From NCBI RefSeq assembly GCF_010389155.1, contig NC_057762.1, positions 6,869,513 through 6,933,512 on the forward strand: 64,000 nt of DNA, given 5' to 3'. Under the pieces are notes generated by a model. It had not been told where the DNA came from and did no database searches. It worked only from the letters and a program-made list of their open reading frames with translations. The translations under genes were made by a program, and so were the position numbers. Positions 10,920 through 24,289 of this stretch are shown here, in pieces. The stretch comes from Erigeron canadensis. Its lineage: Eukaryota; Streptophyta; Magnoliopsida; Asterales; Asteraceae. Numbering within the stretch: the first letter of the stretch is position 1; the number at the start of each line of letters is the position of its first letter.

Positions 10920-13900
10920 TTACAGAAACGAGAACACACTCTTATACCCGAGAAACGGATCTGCTGCCTTTGTTTCAGCTGCTGTAGCCAATGAACAGCA
11001 TTGTCTGTTTGCTATAGTTGGAGACTTGTACTTGTTCTCTCCAGAGTGCGGTAAGGTCTCTTTTGCCACTTGAGGTTTCACATACTCAGAATTCAAAATG
11101 GTTGGAGCTTTTTTCTGAATTACATTTGCCTTTGCATCTGCAAATGAGTCCAAATCGAAGTCAAAGTCAAAGTCAAAGTCAAAGTTACTATTGGATGACT
11201 TGGTGCGCAAGGTCTTGATTTCATCGGCTCTTGGGAAGCTCTTCGCTTTCTTTCTTATATGTTCAAATATCGACTCTGCGTTTAGCATGTTGGATGGAGT
11301 GTTTTCATTTAGCACATTTGCTTCTTCACATGAATTGAAAACTTCGGTCAGGTTTAGAATTTCGTCAGTCGCATTGAGTGCCAGTTGTCTATCATGTGTA
11401 CGCTTCCTTATAAGACTTAATGTCTCCTCAGATGGTGGATATTCAGTAGTTGGACTCGCTGCCAAAGAAGGTAAACTCTTGGCCTTTTCACGTATGTGAT
11501 CAAAAACAGTTCTTTCAGTAATGATTACACAATCGTCATCATTGTTGTTCTTGATAACTGGTTCACCTGTAGTAGGAACGATTAACTTATTAACCATAAT
11601 ACGGGTTTGAAATGATACTTAACCTGTACTAAAAATGGTATTTAGAAAGTAGGCCTTAAAAACTGGTCCATCTTTTACTTTTATTATTCTTTTTTCCCTG
11701 TCATGGTGGATCATATAAAGCATCAGAAACTTTACCTTCATCTGAATCTTCATCCAGGAGTTTGAAACTTGGCCTGGTCATAAAAAAAAAGAAAAAGTTA
11801 ATGGACAAATGTAGACATTGAAAAAATTGGCTTATCAGGCGGGTTGTTGCAAAGGGGTAATTTTAGGATGGGTCATGTGACGGGTGGTTGACCACGCGAA
11901 ACTTTTTGTCAAAAATATTACGTTTCTTCAGAAAAGCTTGGTGTCTCAAGTATGATTTAAAAAATGAAGAAGACTTTTCGACTCATTCAATCCACTTAAC
12001 AAATTTCTTTTTATACCAACTTTTCACAACCGTCTGACCCGATTGCCCAATAAAAATTGAACATAACCACAATCAACTTATCATAAGCAAATGAGCTGAA
12101 ATTGGCAGGAAAGGTGTTGATGAGATAAGAGCATACATAGACGCCTCTTCTCTTTTGGATTTTAGTAACTTGTCAGGCTTACGAGCTGGTACATTAGGTG
12201 CGTTATCTTTGTCGGAATCAATGATGAACACATCAGTTGGCTGAGGCAAGGAAACCTTTTTGGTTCCATATTTATAATAGACATCTGGGTTATTATCCTT
12301 CATTAATATAACCTTCTGGTGTAGATCAATACCAACTGCATGAACATCAAACCTCAAATAAGTGAAAGTACATAATACCACAAAAAAAGAGAAGTTAACT
12401 AGAACTTTGAAACTTCACTGAATTCTTCGAAAATCAGATTTGCATTGACAGTTAGCTTTCCTTGCAGAGGTCCACTAACTATTATTGTTGAATTATATGG
12501 GCTGCACTCACATAACCAACAAACTTAATTAAGAATTAAGAAGATTAATAATAATGACTGTTATCAGATAGGTTAAAATGCTCCAGAAAATACCTAAAAA
12601 GAGATCTTATGTAAAGACATTTTGAAGTTAGCTCTGCTTACACTATGTATAACTAGTCTCAACAGTACCTTAGATATGATATCTTATTCAGTGGAAGGAA
12701 ACATTTTTGTTACCTTGTAAATTCTTCCACTCTGCAGAAACAAATTGGAACATGACATTAAATCATTAATAACATCTCAAGGATGCGTGAGGCATTGACT
12801 AATATCATAGTGATCACAGCTTAAATCCCAGCTTTATTACCTTATTTTCTCATGGAAAACTATCAAGTTATCTTCCTCTGTAGCAACAACCTGTGAAATA
12901 TGTAAGTTAGCTAAAAAGTATTGTTTAACAAGCATTGTATTTAGAGGTACCATTTTATTTTAAAATGGGTTGATATGGTTTTATCACAGACAGGTCAAAT
13001 TTTTTTATAAAAAAAACTATCTAAAATGGGTTGATATGGTTTTATCACAGGGGTTGTAAGTTGCACATAGTCTATATATAATGCATACAACTTCTTAAAT
13101 CTGCTTTATGTATATTCAGATTAATATTGTTTTGTAATTATATTATCCATGAAAAATGGCCAATGGGATTGGTGGCCCATCGGTAAGGTACGAGGTTTCC
13201 CAACAAGGTTCAAGTCTTGGAAGGGGGAGTATTTTCGTGAAGTCCTAGGTGACATCCTAGGCATTCGAGTTAGTTTAGGAGTAGGAGTAGGAGTAGGCTA
13301 GTTTGTCATTCAAAAAATAAAAAAAATTATACATGATTTCAACCTAGACAGACCTGACCTGTTTCAAGCATATCTAAAAGGACTTGTTTCAACCATAGAA
13401 AAAGGACTTGTTTCCACTCTCAACCGTTTAGACCCGTTGCCCCATTTCTAACTGTATCCTAAATTATGTTACTAATCCATACCATATCAGCATAATGTCT
13501 TTTAGTTGCTTGTGAAGACTCTGACAGTCTCGTTAATGTCATAAGTAGCTTGGACTTCCCATAATTAGGACATGGGATCTCCTCAACTTTCAAATCAACT
13601 TTTGGTGGAAGTGACAGCAATGATTCCTTAATGTGATTTCCAAACGGGAACTTTCTCCCTGTAACTATCTCTATTTTCCTTGGGTCTGCTTCAGAGAGGG
13701 TCTCAAATGATTTTACTCCCATAGATTGTAAGGCCTGAACATAAATATTATCAAACGTGGGTTAGACGATTATCATCTTGATTAAAAGCTGCCAAGCATA
13801 TTGATTTTGTCTTACAGAACAGATAATACCTTTGCGGTCACCATACCAATGCCGGGCAATTGTTTTAGTAGATATGGACTGTCTTCCCAGAGTTTCTGAT

Positions 13901-16900
13901 GTAGAGATTTTGCTAGCAGAAGTGAATTCAAAGCTCCCTTGTAACTCTTCTTATATATAAAAAATTCTTTCATGCATTTTGCAATTCGACATCCATTTGA
14001 GCAGACAGAGTTCATATCCTATAGGTGACCAAATGTTACATGAAGCCCATATGAGAACAATCCTTAATAACTTTATAATACACATGGCAAGATGGGCAGG
14101 TTTGGTAGCAGGCCAGAAAAGCTTTGGATAAAAGGGGTCGTTTTTGGTTATAGGATGAAACGCGCATGGCTCAAACTTGGTTGACATGGTTTGTCCAATT
14201 TAAGCAGTTATTTACAATTAATGAGTTAATAATGATTTCAAAAACAATATCACTAAAATAATAATCATATGTTTCTTGAAAAAAAATGACTTGAGAGGTG
14301 CATGAGTTAAACTACACTTTGGGCCTTGTAACCACTTTGAGCCACATGACCCATTTTAAACCCCCAACACCCCATCCCCACCGTATAATGTTGAACTATG
14401 ACCTGTGTTAGAGACAAATCATGGGCTAAAGGATCTCCAGTCAAGCAATCATTTGCCAATATAAATAGCTTCTCTTCTCTGGTCTGTATGCGCTTTTTCT
14501 TCTTCCCTTTATCTCCAAGGATGTGAAACCGAAGCCTACCATCTTTATCATTATTTATGTCATTTAAAAGCTTCTTCTCATTCCTTCTCAATTGTATCCC
14601 TTTATTGCAGTAAATGAAGTCAGCTCAGTGATAATATATAAATTATGGGAAAATATAAAATGTTGTTAACATCATTCCTGCTACTTTCACAAACACCTCC
14701 CCCTGAATTTCCCACAAGATAAATAAATAATCATCCCCCCTGAATGTGAGGGCAACAGCAGCCAACTAAATGCCGTTAACAGCATATTAGCTAACCCCAT
14801 AAATTATATAGAAGCAGTTAGACAATTACATACAGGAAATCTCCTCTGCACGGCAAACTATATGAAGGGCATCTTCAATGCTGCAACTTGATGGAGCTTT
14901 CATTATGTGTTTCATTGTGCCGAACTTCAAATAATATTTTGTCATCAATCTTCCAGGTTCTGTGGACAAAAGAATGGAATATTTGTTTATATAGTATACA
15001 TAGAAATATTTTGGTTATGATAGTAATATAGATAACAGTTACCAAGAGGCTTCAACACAAAACGATCTTCATCAGTCCATATCATTTGGTAGTCTGATAA
15101 CTCATTAACTTTTTGAACACAGACCTCTGCAGTACATATGACGAATCAGCATCTGAGATGCACAGAAAGGAGTGCTACTTTTAAAATTAAGTACCTTGTA
15201 TATGCTTTTCTATATGGGTACCAGATAATCCTTTCTGTATTCCATAGTTTTGAGGGTTCTAAAACATCAAAAAGAAGTTTTAGAGAGAGATCATTACCAC
15301 AAGAATAAATTATGGCTTCTTGATATATTGACTAAACTACCTTTTTCATCCTCACATACAAATACGAGCATTTTATCCAGTCTATTGCCCTTGTAATATC
15401 TGAGACAGTCAGTTGAACTATCTCTGCTGCTAGATGCTCAGTAACACAGGAAAGTAATCTGAACAAAATATGAACCATATTAACAATTAGTTGGCTGGCA
15501 TGCATCAACCTACGGAACTTTCTGGGAATGTAAAGTAGTTTAGAATTAGCAACAATATCTAGCAGACTTACTGAGATTCAACCATTTCGCATCCACCTAG
15601 TAGATTCTCGTATAAATGGACCTAAGATCATGATTAGAAAGCATAAAATCTATCAGAAGAAAATTGAGGTTCCAAGTTAGATCCTTTATAGATCCAATTA
15701 GACTATACTCTATCTCCAACGGTCTAAAAAAAGGAGAACAAGTCAAATGGGTCGAGGTGTTCAAAACTTTAATATATAGAACCCACTAAATCATTTTATT
15801 CAAAACATTAAATTATTACTGATATAAATTAACATACTTAATTACACACTGTATTTTAAAAGTTACAGTTATTGTACGCTAAGTGTTTTGGTTTTGGTTC
15901 ACCGCAATTCGCTGCGACCGGTTCAAATAACCACCCATTTTGTCCCATTACCCGACTCACCCATATTTCCACCTCTAGAACAAATGAATCAGATCATAGT
16001 TTTGATTATGATCACCACTTTTTTCTGATTTTTTCCACCAAATCGTATTCCACTAGTAGGTTCTCTCTCTACTGTAATCTTTCCATCTACACACTCTCAC
16101 ACACAGAGAGAGGGTACCGTTTCTCTTCTTGTCATTATTATCACCATTCCAGTATCATCAAATGGAGGGCGTCCTGCCCTCCCACACATCTGCAAAGCCA
16201 AAAACAAGCTGATTATTTTCTCATATGGACGACTAGAAGCAGATAAATTACAGTGAGGATGTGGAGATAGATGCTACAACAATATACTGTAACAACAAAC
16301 CGATGTATCTTGATGACCCACCATATATAACAATGCTTACATCCTGATATTAATGTTATTCTGGTATACTTTCGTAGTTATAAGAGGGGCACAACTTAGA
16401 TTCAAACCTGCAGTATCATTGATCTATCATATTCCGTGTACATCCCTTTCTCCTTGTTGCTGAAGAAAAAAGAAAGGTACCAAGTATGAAACTTGTTAGT
16501 CGAATTATAACTTTGCCCCAAAAACCTTGTGAAAAGGCAGGTCTGGACATACTAGTACTGTGTTGATTTGATAACAACTGTATGTGCTGGTAGGTTTATT
16601 CCGTGGGCAAGAGTGTTTGTGGTGCATAAAACTCGAAGATCACCACTGAGAAAGAGACCTTCAATCAGAGTACGATCTTTAGGGGAAAGTCCACCATTGT
16701 GATAACCAACTGAGTAATGAGCAATTGAAAGAGATATCAGTCAAAATGATCATTGTGCAGAAATTATGTAGTCACTTAGTGTCCATTGCTATCATTATTA
16801 TTATTCTATTTCCTTTGACATGATACTTTAGGTCCCAAATCATAAAAAGATGAACACTTACTACCATAAAGGATGTAAGATTGCATCTGTTTGTCACCAC

Positions 16901-19403
16901 AGGAGACTGAAGCTTCCCTTAACCTTTCCTGCTGATCCCTGCTTTTAATGAATGGGTTTGAATAACCATGAGTCATTGCAGTCTGCGACAGTTGTTGTGC
17001 TGCTTCTTGTGCCCCCTTTCTGGTTGAGCAAAATACTAGTGCAGACTTGCCACTAGAATATTGCATAAGAATGTCTGCATATTCAGGGTTTTTTGGAATT
17101 GAGGGATTTCGTTGAGTTAATTATAAAGATCTTCTGATAAAAAAAAAAGTAGCGAAATCATAAGATTTGTAGAGATTTCACTCACCAAATATGTAGTTTT
17201 GAAGTCGCTGGATCGTAAAAGAAAGAAGAAACAAAAGGGTCACTGAGCTGTCAAACTATGAACTCTATGCACTATGAAAATAATATTTCTATGTTCAACC
17301 TCTTTTGGGACAGTATTAATGTTATATCTAGTGAAAAAAAACTAGAGTTCTTTATAGAAAAGTTTTCATACCTCAAAAAATAATGAGAATCTAAATGCAA
17401 GAGTATGAAGCAGTTACCTTCTCAAAAAGAAAGTCATTTTTGGCTGGGGTGTAGCCTGCAAACAACCACTTCAACATTAAGCAAATTCCAAGCAAATAGA
17501 CAGCTATGAACTATATGCATATGAAATTTCACATGACATAACCAATAATCATACACCGGTTTGCTCGTTAACTAGCTTTTAATGTGTTAAGACACTTCAT
17601 AAGCAGTCATGGAGTTACTATAATAACTGTACTTACCAAAAACTTTGGTAGTCAACTTCACAGGTCTCATTTCCTCACCGAACCTACATAAAAGGTAAAA
17701 GAGCCAATATTATTGGCAAGAATTGAGACGCATCCATTAAATGATATCAAGTATACCTTTTAATTCCTTGGATAGGAACCATAAGCCATTCAGCTGCAAG
17801 AGCGAAACATGGTCAAGATTATCTTACAGCCTGAATTACCAGAACACTACAACAAAGGCCCACTAACTTTAAGTCACAACGAAGAGTATAAGTAACCTTA
17901 CCAAGGTCATCAATGTTGGGAATTGTTGCAGAAACAGCTAGGAAACGCACATGGGCCAGTGGACATGTTTTCATTTGAGGACTGCGACCAATCATTTTGA
18001 TTCTACTAACTATTGCCTCCAAAGCTGCTCCACGAGGATCATTTAACAGATGAACTTCATCGATAAGTACTAGTGATATATCACTAAAAAAGCTCAGGCT
18101 ACCATCTTTGATGCCAAACCTAGTCACTGAGTCAAACTTCTGCAGATAACATCTTTAAGTATTAGGCGAACATGAAACATTGGAAGAAAAAAGCAAGTAA
18201 ATTACATACGACCTCGGGAGTAGTCAGGATAATGTCTGCTTCTCGTATATTCCTTATATTGTAAGATTCATTATCCCCAGTCAGCTCCAAACAATTTATC
18301 CCCCATGAACCGAACTTCTGGTTCCAACTCCGAAGCTTCTCTTGTACCAAAGCTTTGGATGGAGATATATATATCTTCACACCAAAAGAAGATAATACTA
18401 CTATCAACTATCATGTATAACAGCATATGCATAGTAATCACTGAATCCTATAGTTTCACGAATCTAAGGGAGAAGACATCATTTTCGCAATATATATAAA
18501 TCATAACTGAGGTTAAATCAGTGTGAATATATAATACACTTATGAAATATAAATTGGAGACATTGACACCAGTCACCAGGCTAACTACTTAGAAACTTCA
18601 GGATCTCAATAATTAGTCTATCACTTGGCTGAGAAATCTTTTGAAAACTATTGTGGAAATAACCCATTTCTTAGAGCAGACAGAGCAAAACTTGGTATGT
18701 AGCTTACTGTTTTTAGAGTTCCCTTTGTATGAACGAATCTTCCTTCTGGGGAAATGAACTTTGATAGAATCCTCAAGATGGATAACTCAAAAAGCACTGT
18801 CTTCCCACTGCCAGTTGGTGCTGAAATCACCATATTTATGTCGGTGTGGAAACAAGTAGAAAAGCATTCACTCTGCAGCGAGTTGAAATACCTGTAGTTT
18901 ATAACATACAGCAGACAGATGGATAAATTTAACATAGAAAACAAGGATTATAACCAAAACCATGCAGCAAAATGTCATAGAGGCTACAAAGCACCGACAA
19001 TGAAGTGTGATACCATAGAACCAACACAAAAATCATTTTCATGGGTTATTGGGTAGATTCGGGAACAGATCATTTAGTTTAGATAATATGTTAATCCGGA
19101 GTTTAGTTAATTAGAGTTTTAAACATATCAATTTTTAGTTTTAAAAGGCACATAATGAGGAAAAAAATAAACCTAACAGATATCACAAACTGTATATCGA
19201 CTCACTGCTCTATATGATAACTTGAGATACCAATTAAGCATGGAACAATTTGACTCAAAAGATATCACACATATGTAAATAACTAGATTTGGATACAAAA
19301 TTCATTATTTACCGAAAGCATACCTGAAACTAAAAGTTGAACGGAAAGGATCAGGTAAATCCAGGACAGACTTAAGCGAGTACGAATCCATAGATACACT
19401 CAT
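10920..19403 (-). CDS. MER3/RCK: MER3/HFM1-type meiotic DNA helicase (ROCK-N-ROLLERS), 26 exons
   Basis: The family is an ATP-dependent 3'-5' DNA helicase of the ZMM group that promotes interference-sensitive meiotic crossovers. Joining frame-consistent GT-AG exons gives 1138 aa, close to Arabidopsis RCK. Walker A APTGSGKT is at residues 51-58, DEVH at 169-172, an SAT motif follows, and motif VI MCGRAGR is at 411-417. A Sec63/helix-hairpin-helix part includes LLKQLPGIGMVTAK. The tail has two HIR(E/K)KAKS(L/F)P motifs (947-956, 1026-1035), an FD repeat and ends YKSVFSFL. Exons, 5' to 3': 19324-19403, 18708-18891, 18213-18374, 17902-18139, 17757-17793, 17637-17683, 17418-17455, 17186-17207, 16862-17074, 16553-16709, 16408-16459, 16118-16189, 15572-15621, 15341-15458, 15195-15258, 15043-15126, 14834-14959, 14403-14599, 13830-14018, 13483-13734, 12841-12890, 12714-12731, 12419-12501, 12137-12335, 11736-11773, 10920-11566. 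A second Met codon lies four codons after the first (19389-19391), so the start could be either. Confidence 0.95.
13153..13325 (+). mobile_element. SINE in intron 20 of the helicase gene
   Basis: An A-box-like TGGCCCATCGGTAAGG is followed by a B-box-like GGTTCAAGTCTTGG, an (AGGAGT)-type short repeat and an A-rich tail. An 11-bp duplication with one mismatch flanks it (ATTATCCATGA at 13142-13152, ATTATACATGA at 13326-13336). The insertion is antisense to the host gene and sits between exons 20 and 21, so splicing is probably unaffected. Confidence 0.8.
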
Positions 19404-19412
19404 TTTTTTAAA

Positions 19413-20267
19413 CTGCAAATGATAGAAAATCGTATTACCAAGAGAGCGATAAATCTGCCGCAGGTACACATTAAACCATCAATATAGATATCATTGCTGT
19501 TCAAAAAAACATTACAACCAGAAATAATCGTCGAAATTGTTTTGAATCAAAGTTATATCTTTGTTAAACCAACTTGAGTTGATTAAATAGAAACAAACAT
19601 CTAAGGAAACCGACACAGTGGTCAACAACAAAGTCAACACACTGCGTAATGTTATACTCATCTTCATTAAGGAATTACACAACTATCGTAAAGTTTCTGG
19701 AACGTTCCAAAGCTCAACTAACTATTCAACCACTTCTACCTTGTATATATAATTAGATAAAAAAAAAAAAGGTTTAAATTGAGGAAGCTAGGGTTAGAGT
19801 TGACTCCGAAAAACAGTACAGACACAAATTAACACTATAATATGAAGAAATTCAGAATTCAGCGAAGTTATTATCATTTTAATTATCAGGCAGAACTCGA
19901 CATACAGTTCCGAATAGAGATCAATAACTCAAAACAAATTCTACAAATCGTACTACTATCTTATTCAAGACGAATTAATGAAAGGTCCGATACATACTTA
20001 TACATATACACACATGAATACGTATACATATACATACATATATGCATATATATATATATATTACGGTATATATGTAGCATAAATGATAAATAATAAATTG
20101 ACTACTAGAGTTCATAACTAAGGAAATCAAAAGCAGTTATAGGTGATCCAGATAGATATTGACGATATAATCTCCGAATTAATCGATACGAAAGTGCGAA
20201 AACGCAGATCGAATAGTGTAAAAAATTGAAAGCAAATCAGAGCAAGTATGTGTGAAGAATTTAGTAC
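19413..20267 (-). other. 5'UTR intron of the MER3-type helicase
   Basis: Nine bases upstream of the chosen ATG is a consensus acceptor (TTTGCAG, ending at 19413). A consensus donor TTCAG|GTACTAA lies at 20268/20267. Removing this 855-bp intron joins an untranslated leader exon to the coding exon. The intron contains a (TA)n/(ATAC)n stretch near 20005-20065 but no coding sequence. Confidence 0.65.
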
Positions 20268-20530
20268 CTGAACAACGCACACGCATCAGAGATGAGATCG
20301 TTCGGCGTGATTTCAGAAAGCGAGATGGATTATTGAATCATGAAAATTATATGTATTTGAATTTGAGTTCTAACAGAAAGAGAGAGAGAGAGAGAGAAGC
20401 TTCTGGAAGAAGTTGAAATGGATCGAGAGATAAATGAGAGTAGCAAAGATGTTTTTAGTGTGTGTGTGCGCGCAGTGCGCACCTTGAGTTGGCGGGAGAT
20501 ATATTGTATCTATATATATTTTATTATTTT
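20268..20530 (-). promoter_or_regulatory. Leader exon and probable core promoter of the MER3-type helicase
   Basis: On the minus strand a TATATATA box (about 20508-20518) is followed within 20 bp by TCTCCCGCCAA (20492-20502), which resembles an E2F site (TTTSSCGC-like). A GC/GT-rich segment and a (CT)n leader tract (opposite the GA run at 20379-20397) come next. Transcription probably starts around 20450-20490. The E2F reading is inferred from motif similarity only. Confidence 0.45.
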
Positions 20531-20672
20531 TTAATCTAAAATTTGGGTTGAACAAATATCCAATTCCAGTTAAACCCTTTCTTGTTGATCATTACTCACA
20601 CCATAATTTGACCCTATCTAAAATTTTCTGTTTTAGACTGTTCATCATATATATGATTAGCATTTTATATTT

Positions 20673-21719
20673 GAGAAAATTTCATTCTGCTATGTTGTTT
20701 TATCAATTTTCGCCCCTATCTTTTTTTTTTTATTATTATCTCACTCTGTGGTGACTTTTTACATCATTAGGCACCCCTCTTCTTTTAACGTCAGTTTGTA
20801 ACTCGCTGTTAACCACCTTACATGCACACCACGTGAGGATATATTGGTCATTTTACCTTCAAACACTTTCTTCTTTCTTTTTATTCTCATCTAAACGCCA
20901 TCTCTTTCTTCTTCGACTTCTTTTTAGATCAAACTCATTTTTTTCCTAAACCAATCAAAATTCAATATCTATATTTATACATATCCATCTATATATATAA
21001 TTAAAACATAGCAGATTTAAAATCTAAACATCATCATCATCATCTCAACTCAAAATCATATGCTCATACCCATAGTTCAATCAGCAGCAGACTAGTCAAA
21101 ACATCAAACACCATGAATTAAAAACATACAATGTTAGTTTGATAATTCAAACAAAAAATAAAATAAAAAGGAAGCAGAAAACGCAACTACTTTGACTACA
21201 TTTTCATAATGTCAAAATGCGTGTATTGCATACAAAACCCGTAATATTAAACACACACACATAGCTTCAATTAATGGGTTAATTTTGTGTTTGTGGATTC
21301 GGAATATATGATTTACAAATGGTGATGATTATGTTAAGTTTTATGATTTGTACATTTTAGATCTGGAGGGTGGGGTGAAGGGATAAGTGTTTATTGATTT
21401 TTTAGTTGCAGAACCCTAAAATTATTGGGGAAGAAAAGATGAAAGAAGAAGAGGATTATTGAAGATAAATGTGTTTGATCTTTGTGTATAAAATGGATGG
21501 AAGAAATAAGTGTTTATAATGGATTATTATAAGCAAATTGACAAAAATGTCCTCATGTGCAGTTCACACGAGGAGGTTAACAGAGACACATTAACAGACG
21601 TTAAAAGAAGGGGTGCCTAAAGTAAAATGTCGTGACAGGGTGAAGTAATGATAAAAAAAACGACAGAGGCGAAAATTGATAAAACAACAAACCACGGGGT
21701 GATCTAATGAAATTTTCTC
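20673..21719. mobile_element. Mutator-like element with ~180-bp TIRs
   Basis: Inverted termini start GAGAAAATTTCATT at 20673 and end with the inverse at 21719. The arms pair over about 180 bp and share segments such as TTTTATCAATTTTCGCC and GGCACCCCT. The 9-bp flanks are similar but not identical (TTTATATTT and TTTATTTTA), so the target duplication has decayed or the boundary is slightly off. The interior holds a pyrimidine-rich leader-like tract but no transposase. It lies about 200 bp upstream of the helicase promoter. Confidence 0.7.
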
Positions 21720-22304
21720 TTTATTTTAAAATATATCTACTATTTTTCTATGCTACCATTAAATATATGTCAATTTATAATAATATATATTTTCACTTAC
21801 TTTTTTTTTTCATTTTTCACTTTTAATCTATTACGTAGATCGATTAACATTTTTTTTTCTAGAACAGCAAGGATCGGATCACGGGTTATACTAAAGATTG
21901 AGATATTTGGGTGGCGATTTCTAGCTGATGACTCGTTACATGTTTACGGTTTTACATCATCCTATCGTGTGATTATAGTGAAATTCTTATAATGGTTGAG
22001 AGATGTCAATCTAGATAATTTTTCTAAAGGAATTCCTTTCTTGTTTTTTTATGTCTTCTTTTCATCTTGTCTTGTCACTCTTTATAGTAAATGTTAATAA
22101 AATTTTAAATAGATTTTTATTCATTTTGAATAGAGTTTATTCATTTTGAAAATATTTTATTCTCTTAGAATATTATTCCTTTTGGATATAATTAATTCCT
22201 TCTTGATAGGTTGGATATATTTTATTTCTTTCTTGAATCATATGCATACGATTTTATCCTATATATATTATTAAGCCACCTAATTCATGTACTATATATA
22301 TATA
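21720..22304. other. AT-rich intergenic stretch, no gene seen
   Basis: No coding or RNA gene recognised. Short direct repeats of an 'attttattcattttgaa' type occur around 22105-22175. Confidence 0.4.
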
Positions 22305-22639
22305 TATATACTCCTTTATAATAATTCTTCTCCTTCCATTTTTAGAAAATAGTTAGTTGGAAAATTACTATTATTACCCTTAATAATTAACCCTTAAGGA
22401 AAGGGTTATTGGACATTACCAAATTTATCCTTAATGAATTAATTTACACTTTAAATTCTTATCTTGCTAATTTAGACTCTGAGTCCTTATCTTCTAAAAT
22501 ATAACTATCACAATTGTATCAACTTAAACGGTTAGACCACTCGACACCAATTGTCGATGTCATCGATCACCACCCGTCACCGACACCACTAAACCACCGT
22601 CGTCGTCACCTCCGCCACATTACGCGGGTGCAATGCTAG
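22305..22639 (+). mobile_element. Helitron-like element, 3' end clear, 5' end degenerate
   Basis: The right end reads ACGCGGGTGCAATGCTAG followed by T, a typical Helitron 3' terminus with a GC-rich subterminal part and the CTAG|T end (22636-22639, then T at 22640). Upstream is a GC-rich block with repeated CACC/CCGTC units. The 5' end is probably near 22305, where TACTCCTTTATAATAATTC resembles other plant Helitron starts, but the TC dinucleotide has merged into a (TA)n run. Confidence 0.55.
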
Positions 22640-23362
22640 TATATATATGTTAAAAAAAATAATAAATAACTATTATATTACATGTCAAAGATAGATTTTC
22701 ATGTGTTAACATGGGATATATACTGTTATCTTCTTTGACCAATTAATATTAACATTTATTTTTATTAAGTACAATATAATATTATTATGCTAAAAAAAAG
22801 CCTTTATATATATATATATATAAAATAATAAATAATATTATGAGTTAAAATAGAGATAAGGCCTAGAGACCAAAATTCATATTATGGGTTAAACATCCAA
22901 GAAAGAGCTTTAATTAATATAATATTTAACAAAGTAATGATACTTTTATTATCCGAAAAAGAGATCCAGAAAAAACTATTAAAAAAAAAGTAAGTCTGAA
23001 GTAAGAAATACTTTAGGATGGGTACATGTTGGAGCTATTCAAATAAGGAAATGATATTCGTACCACAATATTTGATAAATCTACCACACAATACAACATT
23101 TTGAACACACTGTACAAGTTATTAAAACACATATGTGGTAGATTAATCAAAACCTGTGGTACGAATATCACTTCCTATTCAAATAATAATAAATCTACCT
23201 TTGAAGGTATAAATACACCTATAGAATTAGCAGTTATGGATAATAAAATCCAAAATAGAGAAAAAGCATGTCTGAGAATAAAATAATAAGAAATAGACTC
23301 GAACCACCAATCCTTTCGACCGAAGCATACCGACTAATCTTATTTATCATCTTTTATATAAA
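22640..23362. other. AT-rich intergenic stretch, no gene seen
   Basis: Contains a (TA)n run at about 22803-22825. A short inverted pair is visible: 23045-23100 and 23129-23172 share, inverted, GATATTCGTACCACA and TTGATnAATCTACCACA, suggesting a small hairpin/MITE remnant of ~130 bp. No gene seen. Confidence 0.4.
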
Positions 23363-23782
23363 CGAGAGTAGGTACCCGCGTGTTGCAGCGGTGAGATTAT
23401 GGGGGTCATAGGTTATAAAGTGTGATAAGTCATAGAGTGTGATAGCCAGATGCCTTGACCGTACAGGTTCCACTCTCAGATTTAAAAATTCGTCGAAAGT
23501 ATATTGAATGGCATCTCTAATGAAAAAACATGAAATTTTAAGAACACCCATATAATTTATCGATATATGGTTTTTGAGATAAAAGATTTTGAATGAATTG
23601 GATGAATAAATGATTTATGAATGAGAGAAGAAAAAAGATGATTGGTTGAGATTTGAGGAGAGAAAAATGGTAATATAGTTACTTTAGGTATATATAAAAT
23701 AAATAGAGAGATTTTTTAGGAAAGTAAATGTTGAAACTTAAAACTTAGACAAAAAGGAATTTGTTTTATAATATAGTATAAA
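23363..23782 (-). mobile_element. Non-autonomous Helitron-like element (copy 2 of 3)
   Basis: Same structure as the elements at 7930 and 49602. The minus strand ends with GCTGCAACACGCGGGTACC and CTCG|T at 23363. The opposite end at 23782 has ATTTATACTATATTATAA, where the expected TC has become TT. The 420-bp length equals copy 1. The internal block with GCCGTACAGGTTCCACTCTC is conserved with a few changes. Confidence 0.65.
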
Positions 23783-24159
23783 TATAAATATTTAGGTAAA
23801 CATGTTTACGTATATTTTTATTCAGTATAACCCTCAATCCTTTTTTAAATATATCTACATTAAGTATTAGCTTCGAATCTCACTAGATAATGTAGTGGGT
23901 GGCCGAATTTGGTTAAAAAACAGGTTCCAGATAACCCTCTTTTGATTGTTATATATAGCCAACTAGCCAAGTATTATGGGTTTCGTTTTATTACTTATGG
24001 CACATATTAAGTATACGCTACCTTTTATTTTTATCCCAAATTATACAATGCATCAAATTAATAAGTTAAATTTTATAAAATGTATAGCTTCATTGAAAAT
24101 TGATAATCTCATTTTTTTCCCCCTCTGAATGACTCATGATCATATTTTGTTGTTTAGGG

Positions 24160-24250
24160 TACGTGTACGATTTCTCATTATAAGATGAAGTTTTTCAATA
24201 TTGACTAAATGTTTGAAAAGATATAATCTATCTCTTTTGATATTCAATAT
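24160..24250 (+). repeat. ~90-bp direct repeat, left copy (right copy at 29674-29765)
   Basis: The segment starting GTACGTGTACGATTTC recurs at 29674, immediately after the Cassandra-type LTR end, with about nine differences in 92 aligned bases. The two copies therefore bracket the whole nested LTR cluster. This is longer and more diverged than a normal target duplication, so an older duplication is more likely. Confidence 0.7.
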
Positions 24251-24289
24251 CGACCGAAAGTTTGAATGTTACCGGGCACACGTATGAAA

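Noticed and set aside
11018..11499. Plus-strand open frames of 66 and 102 codons
   Set aside because: They are antisense shadows of the last coding exon of the MER3-type helicase.
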